In this document: in pieces, positions 62,728 to 64,000 of the stretch
Numbering within the stretch: the first letter of the stretch is position 1
Layout of the letters: each line of letters begins with the position of its first letter
NCBI RefSeq assembly: GCF_038443385.1
Contig: NZ_CP151726.1
Coordinates: forward strand, 6,200,001 to 6,264,000
DNA: 64,000 nucleotides
From: Stieleria varia
GTDB lineage: Bacteria > Planctomycetota > Planctomycetia > Pirellulales > Pirellulaceae
Direction: 5' to 3'
Program-made: the position numbers and the translations under genes
Notes under the pieces: model-generated
The model's input: the letters and a program-made list of their open reading frames with translations, nothing else
The model's database searches: none
Told to the model about the DNA's origin: nothing

Positions 62728-63111
62728 ATGAATCGCCGCACTCCGCTCTTGGCCATCGCCGTCCTGACAAGCCTTTTTTACATCATCGGCCCTGGGACGG
62801 CCAAAGCAGACAACGGGCTGTCACGGTATTTGAAAGTTTATGTGGTCGAAGTCCAGTATGAGCACGTCACCAGTGGATCAACGTTCTGGGCAACGGAGTT
62901 CGAATCAACGAAATTCGAAGACGCGATGCTCGTCCTGGATCTGATCGAAACGGCATTCGAGACCGGCAACGCGAGAGTAATCCTGGGGTTGGACAGCCAT
63001 AGTTTGTTGGTGCCCTTGCAGGCTCAATGGCGTATTCGCTACGAGTATGTTCGTGTCGAAGCGGCCCCCACGAAGCCTAAAGTTGGCTCCAGCGTCATTC
63101 AACGCCGGTAG
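62728..63111 (+). CDS. Small secreted protein of unknown function
   Basis: 127 residues, ATG start. Signal peptide 'LLAIAVLTSLFYIIGPGTAKA' with an AKA cleavage site at about residue 28. The mature part has 'ESTKFEDAMLVLDLIETAFETGNARVILGLD'. No named family. Confidence 0.72.
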   Translation: MNRRTPLLAIAVLTSLFYIIGPGTAKADNGLSRYLKVYVVEVQYEHVTSGSTFWATEFESTKFEDAMLVLDLIETAFETGNARVILGLDSHSLLVPLQAQWRIRYEYVRVEAAPTKPKVGSSVIQRR

Positions 63112-63140
63112 CCTCGGATTGTTCACGCGACGTACTACTG

Positions 63141-63284
63141 CTGGGACAACTTATTTTTAGGGTAGTGGATCTTGTTAAAGATCCTGTAGCTTTTTTTAGG
63201 GTAGTGGATCTTGTTAAAGATCCTGTAGCGGTGGGATCTTTGGCAAGATCCACTACGGCAAACCCTAACTTCTAGCTGTCCCAG
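63141..63284. mobile_element. MITE-like element with ctgggac ends and internal direct repeat
   Basis: Left end ctgggacaacttattttta; the right end (63262-63284) is the imperfect reverse complement. Inside, tttttagggtagtggatctt...gatcctgtagc occurs twice (63153-63190 and 63191-63229), followed by an inverted copy (ggatctttggcaagatccactac). A partial copy is at 45736-45789. Confidence 0.7.
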
Positions 63285-63373
63285 ACCACTACTGTCTTCG
63301 CAACACGTTTGGTCGAAACGGCTTGCACGGCTTGGAAGGAAAACAGGCCGCGCAGATCAGCCGCCACGCGATA

Positions 63374-63595
63374 GCGTCCGGTCCTTACCCCTATACTCGG
63401 GAACCGGACGCGATAGAGAGCGTCCCGCTTAGAACGCATGGATTCACGTTGAATTTCAAGCAAAATACCAGCACGACGCGCAAGCGAGTGAATAGAAGCA
63501 CAAAAAGACGATTTACTCGCTTGCGCTTCGTGCTAGTAAAGACGAGAAAAATGGCTGGTGCGATCAACTTTCTAAGCGGGACGCTCTCTATCGCG
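63374..63595. mobile_element. Non-autonomous element with perfect 23-bp terminal inverted repeats
   Basis: 63409-63431 (starts cgcgatagagagcgtcccgc) and 63573-63595 are exact 23-bp reverse complements, enclosing 190 bp in all. Inside is another stem, agcacgacgcgcaagcgag against a near-perfect inverse before gtgctagtaaag (19 of 20). It is preceded by the hairpin gcgtccgg/gaaccggacgc (63374-63411). It shares these parts with 15853-16273. No transposase. Confidence 0.8.
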
Positions 63596-63812
63596 CTGCG
63601 GCTGATGAATATTCCGGGCTACCGTTTCCCTAGACCTATTGGACCATCGCTACTCGGCGAGAGCGCTCTTGGCTCCCTCAGCACCGGGGGCCCGTTCGAC
63701 ATCCGATTCACTTTGTCCCACGCCTCGCAGAACGCGTTTTCCTCTGTCGTCGCCAAGGGGATAATGCTGTACGTCGCGTGGAGAAACGACCGGATCGTAA
63801 GGAGCGACCTTG

Positions 63813-64000
63813 GTGACCCCCGGTCGATCCGCAGCGTTCCTAGCGTCCATCGCAGTGGAGATCCTGGATGCCGAGACCCTCGCACCGATCTCCTCTGTCT
63901 CGAAGATTGGCGCCGACTCTGAACTCAAAAGCGTATCCGCTGCAGCAAGTGACTTGATGCCGCTGTTCGCAATCTCAATGGATCGGATCGATGACGCGAT
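63813..64000 (+). CDS. Possible gene running off the right edge
   Basis: An open frame from a GTG at 63813 (62+ codons, no stop), preceded by AAGGAG at 63799-63804 at ideal spacing. Residues read 'ASIAVEILDAETLAPISSV...AAASDLMPLFAISMDRIDD', a helical pattern with no family I recognise. A minus-strand frame is also open to the edge here with equal GC3, so strand choice rests on the ribosome site. Confidence 0.4.
   Translation, partial: MTPGRSAAFLASIAVEILDAETLAPISSVSKIGADSELKSVSAAASDLMPLFAISMDRIDDA

Larger units (their letters stand above)
63112..63812. other. Repeat-rich region before the right edge
   Basis: Contains the elements at 63141-63284 and 63374-63595. Between about 63640 and 63815 there are open frames on both strands with coding-like GC3 but no recognised domain; I make no call there. 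Confidence 0.5.

Noticed and set aside
63619-63885. 88-residue minus-strand gene
   Set aside because: Plausible-looking C-terminus but no family, no start signal, and competing frames on the other strand of equal quality.

Overview
The window looks like chromosomal DNA of a planctomycete of the Pirellulaceae (Rhodopirellula-like). I infer this from gene content: an ECF sigma factor next to a zinc-finger Ser/Thr kinase, a second Ser/Thr kinase, a PQQ-type beta-propeller protein, a DUF1573 protein, a cytochrome c554-like lipoprotein, many TTG/GTG starts, and intergenic space packed with palindromic repeats. No tRNA, rRNA, CRISPR array, prophage or intact insertion sequence was seen.

Layout. 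1-3.8 kb: a beta-propeller protein cut by the left edge, an ArfB-type ribosome-rescue hydrolase, and a CelD-like acetyltransferase overlapping a polysaccharide deacetylase. 3.7-5.3 kb: a 1.5 kb island with one orphan exported protein, bounded by 42-bp direct repeats. 5.3-11.9 kb: a divergent RND efflux set (TolC-like protein against adaptor and permease). 12.3-15.7 kb: ECF sigma factor, zinc-finger kinase and membrane coiled-coil protein in one operon. 16.3-22.5 kb: an AsmA-like giant protein, a polytopic membrane protein and a family 2 glycosyltransferase. 22.6-30.3 kb: MoxR ATPase, UTP-glucose-1-phosphate uridylyltransferase, two tandem phosphoesterases, TsaB, a small conserved protein, a lipoprotein and a PpiC/SurA isomerase. 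31.2-38.8 kb: leucine-rich-repeat protein, M24 peptidase, accB-accC, a polyprenyl-phosphate sugar-phosphate transferase and an O-antigen ligase-like protein. 38.9-42.4 kb: DUF1573 protein and a tetraheme lipoprotein.

42.7-56.2 kb is the most coherent part. A REC-PAS-histidine kinase, a FixL-like PAS histidine kinase and a stand-alone receiver lie about 1.5 kb upstream of a complete cbb3 oxidase operon in the order ccoNO (fused), ccoQ, ccoP (one heme), ccoG, ccoH-like, a TauE/SafE-like protein, ccoI, ccoS. I infer an oxygen-responsive relay beside a micro-oxic terminal oxidase. The receiver has no DNA-binding domain, so the output step is missing here.

56.8-64 kb: universal stress protein, aldo/keto reductase, small membrane protein, Ser/Thr kinase coupled to LarE, an rRNA-type methyltransferase, a small secreted protein, and a repeat-rich end with a probable partial gene at the right edge.

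The gaps hold several families of dispersed palindromes, including a four-copy tandem array of a 129-130 bp palindromic unit (45.8-46.4 kb) whose single relatives sit at 30.8 and 12.2 kb, a 190-bp element with perfect 23-bp terminal inverted repeats (63.4-63.6 kb), and a nested cruciform-like structure at 16.0-16.2 kb.
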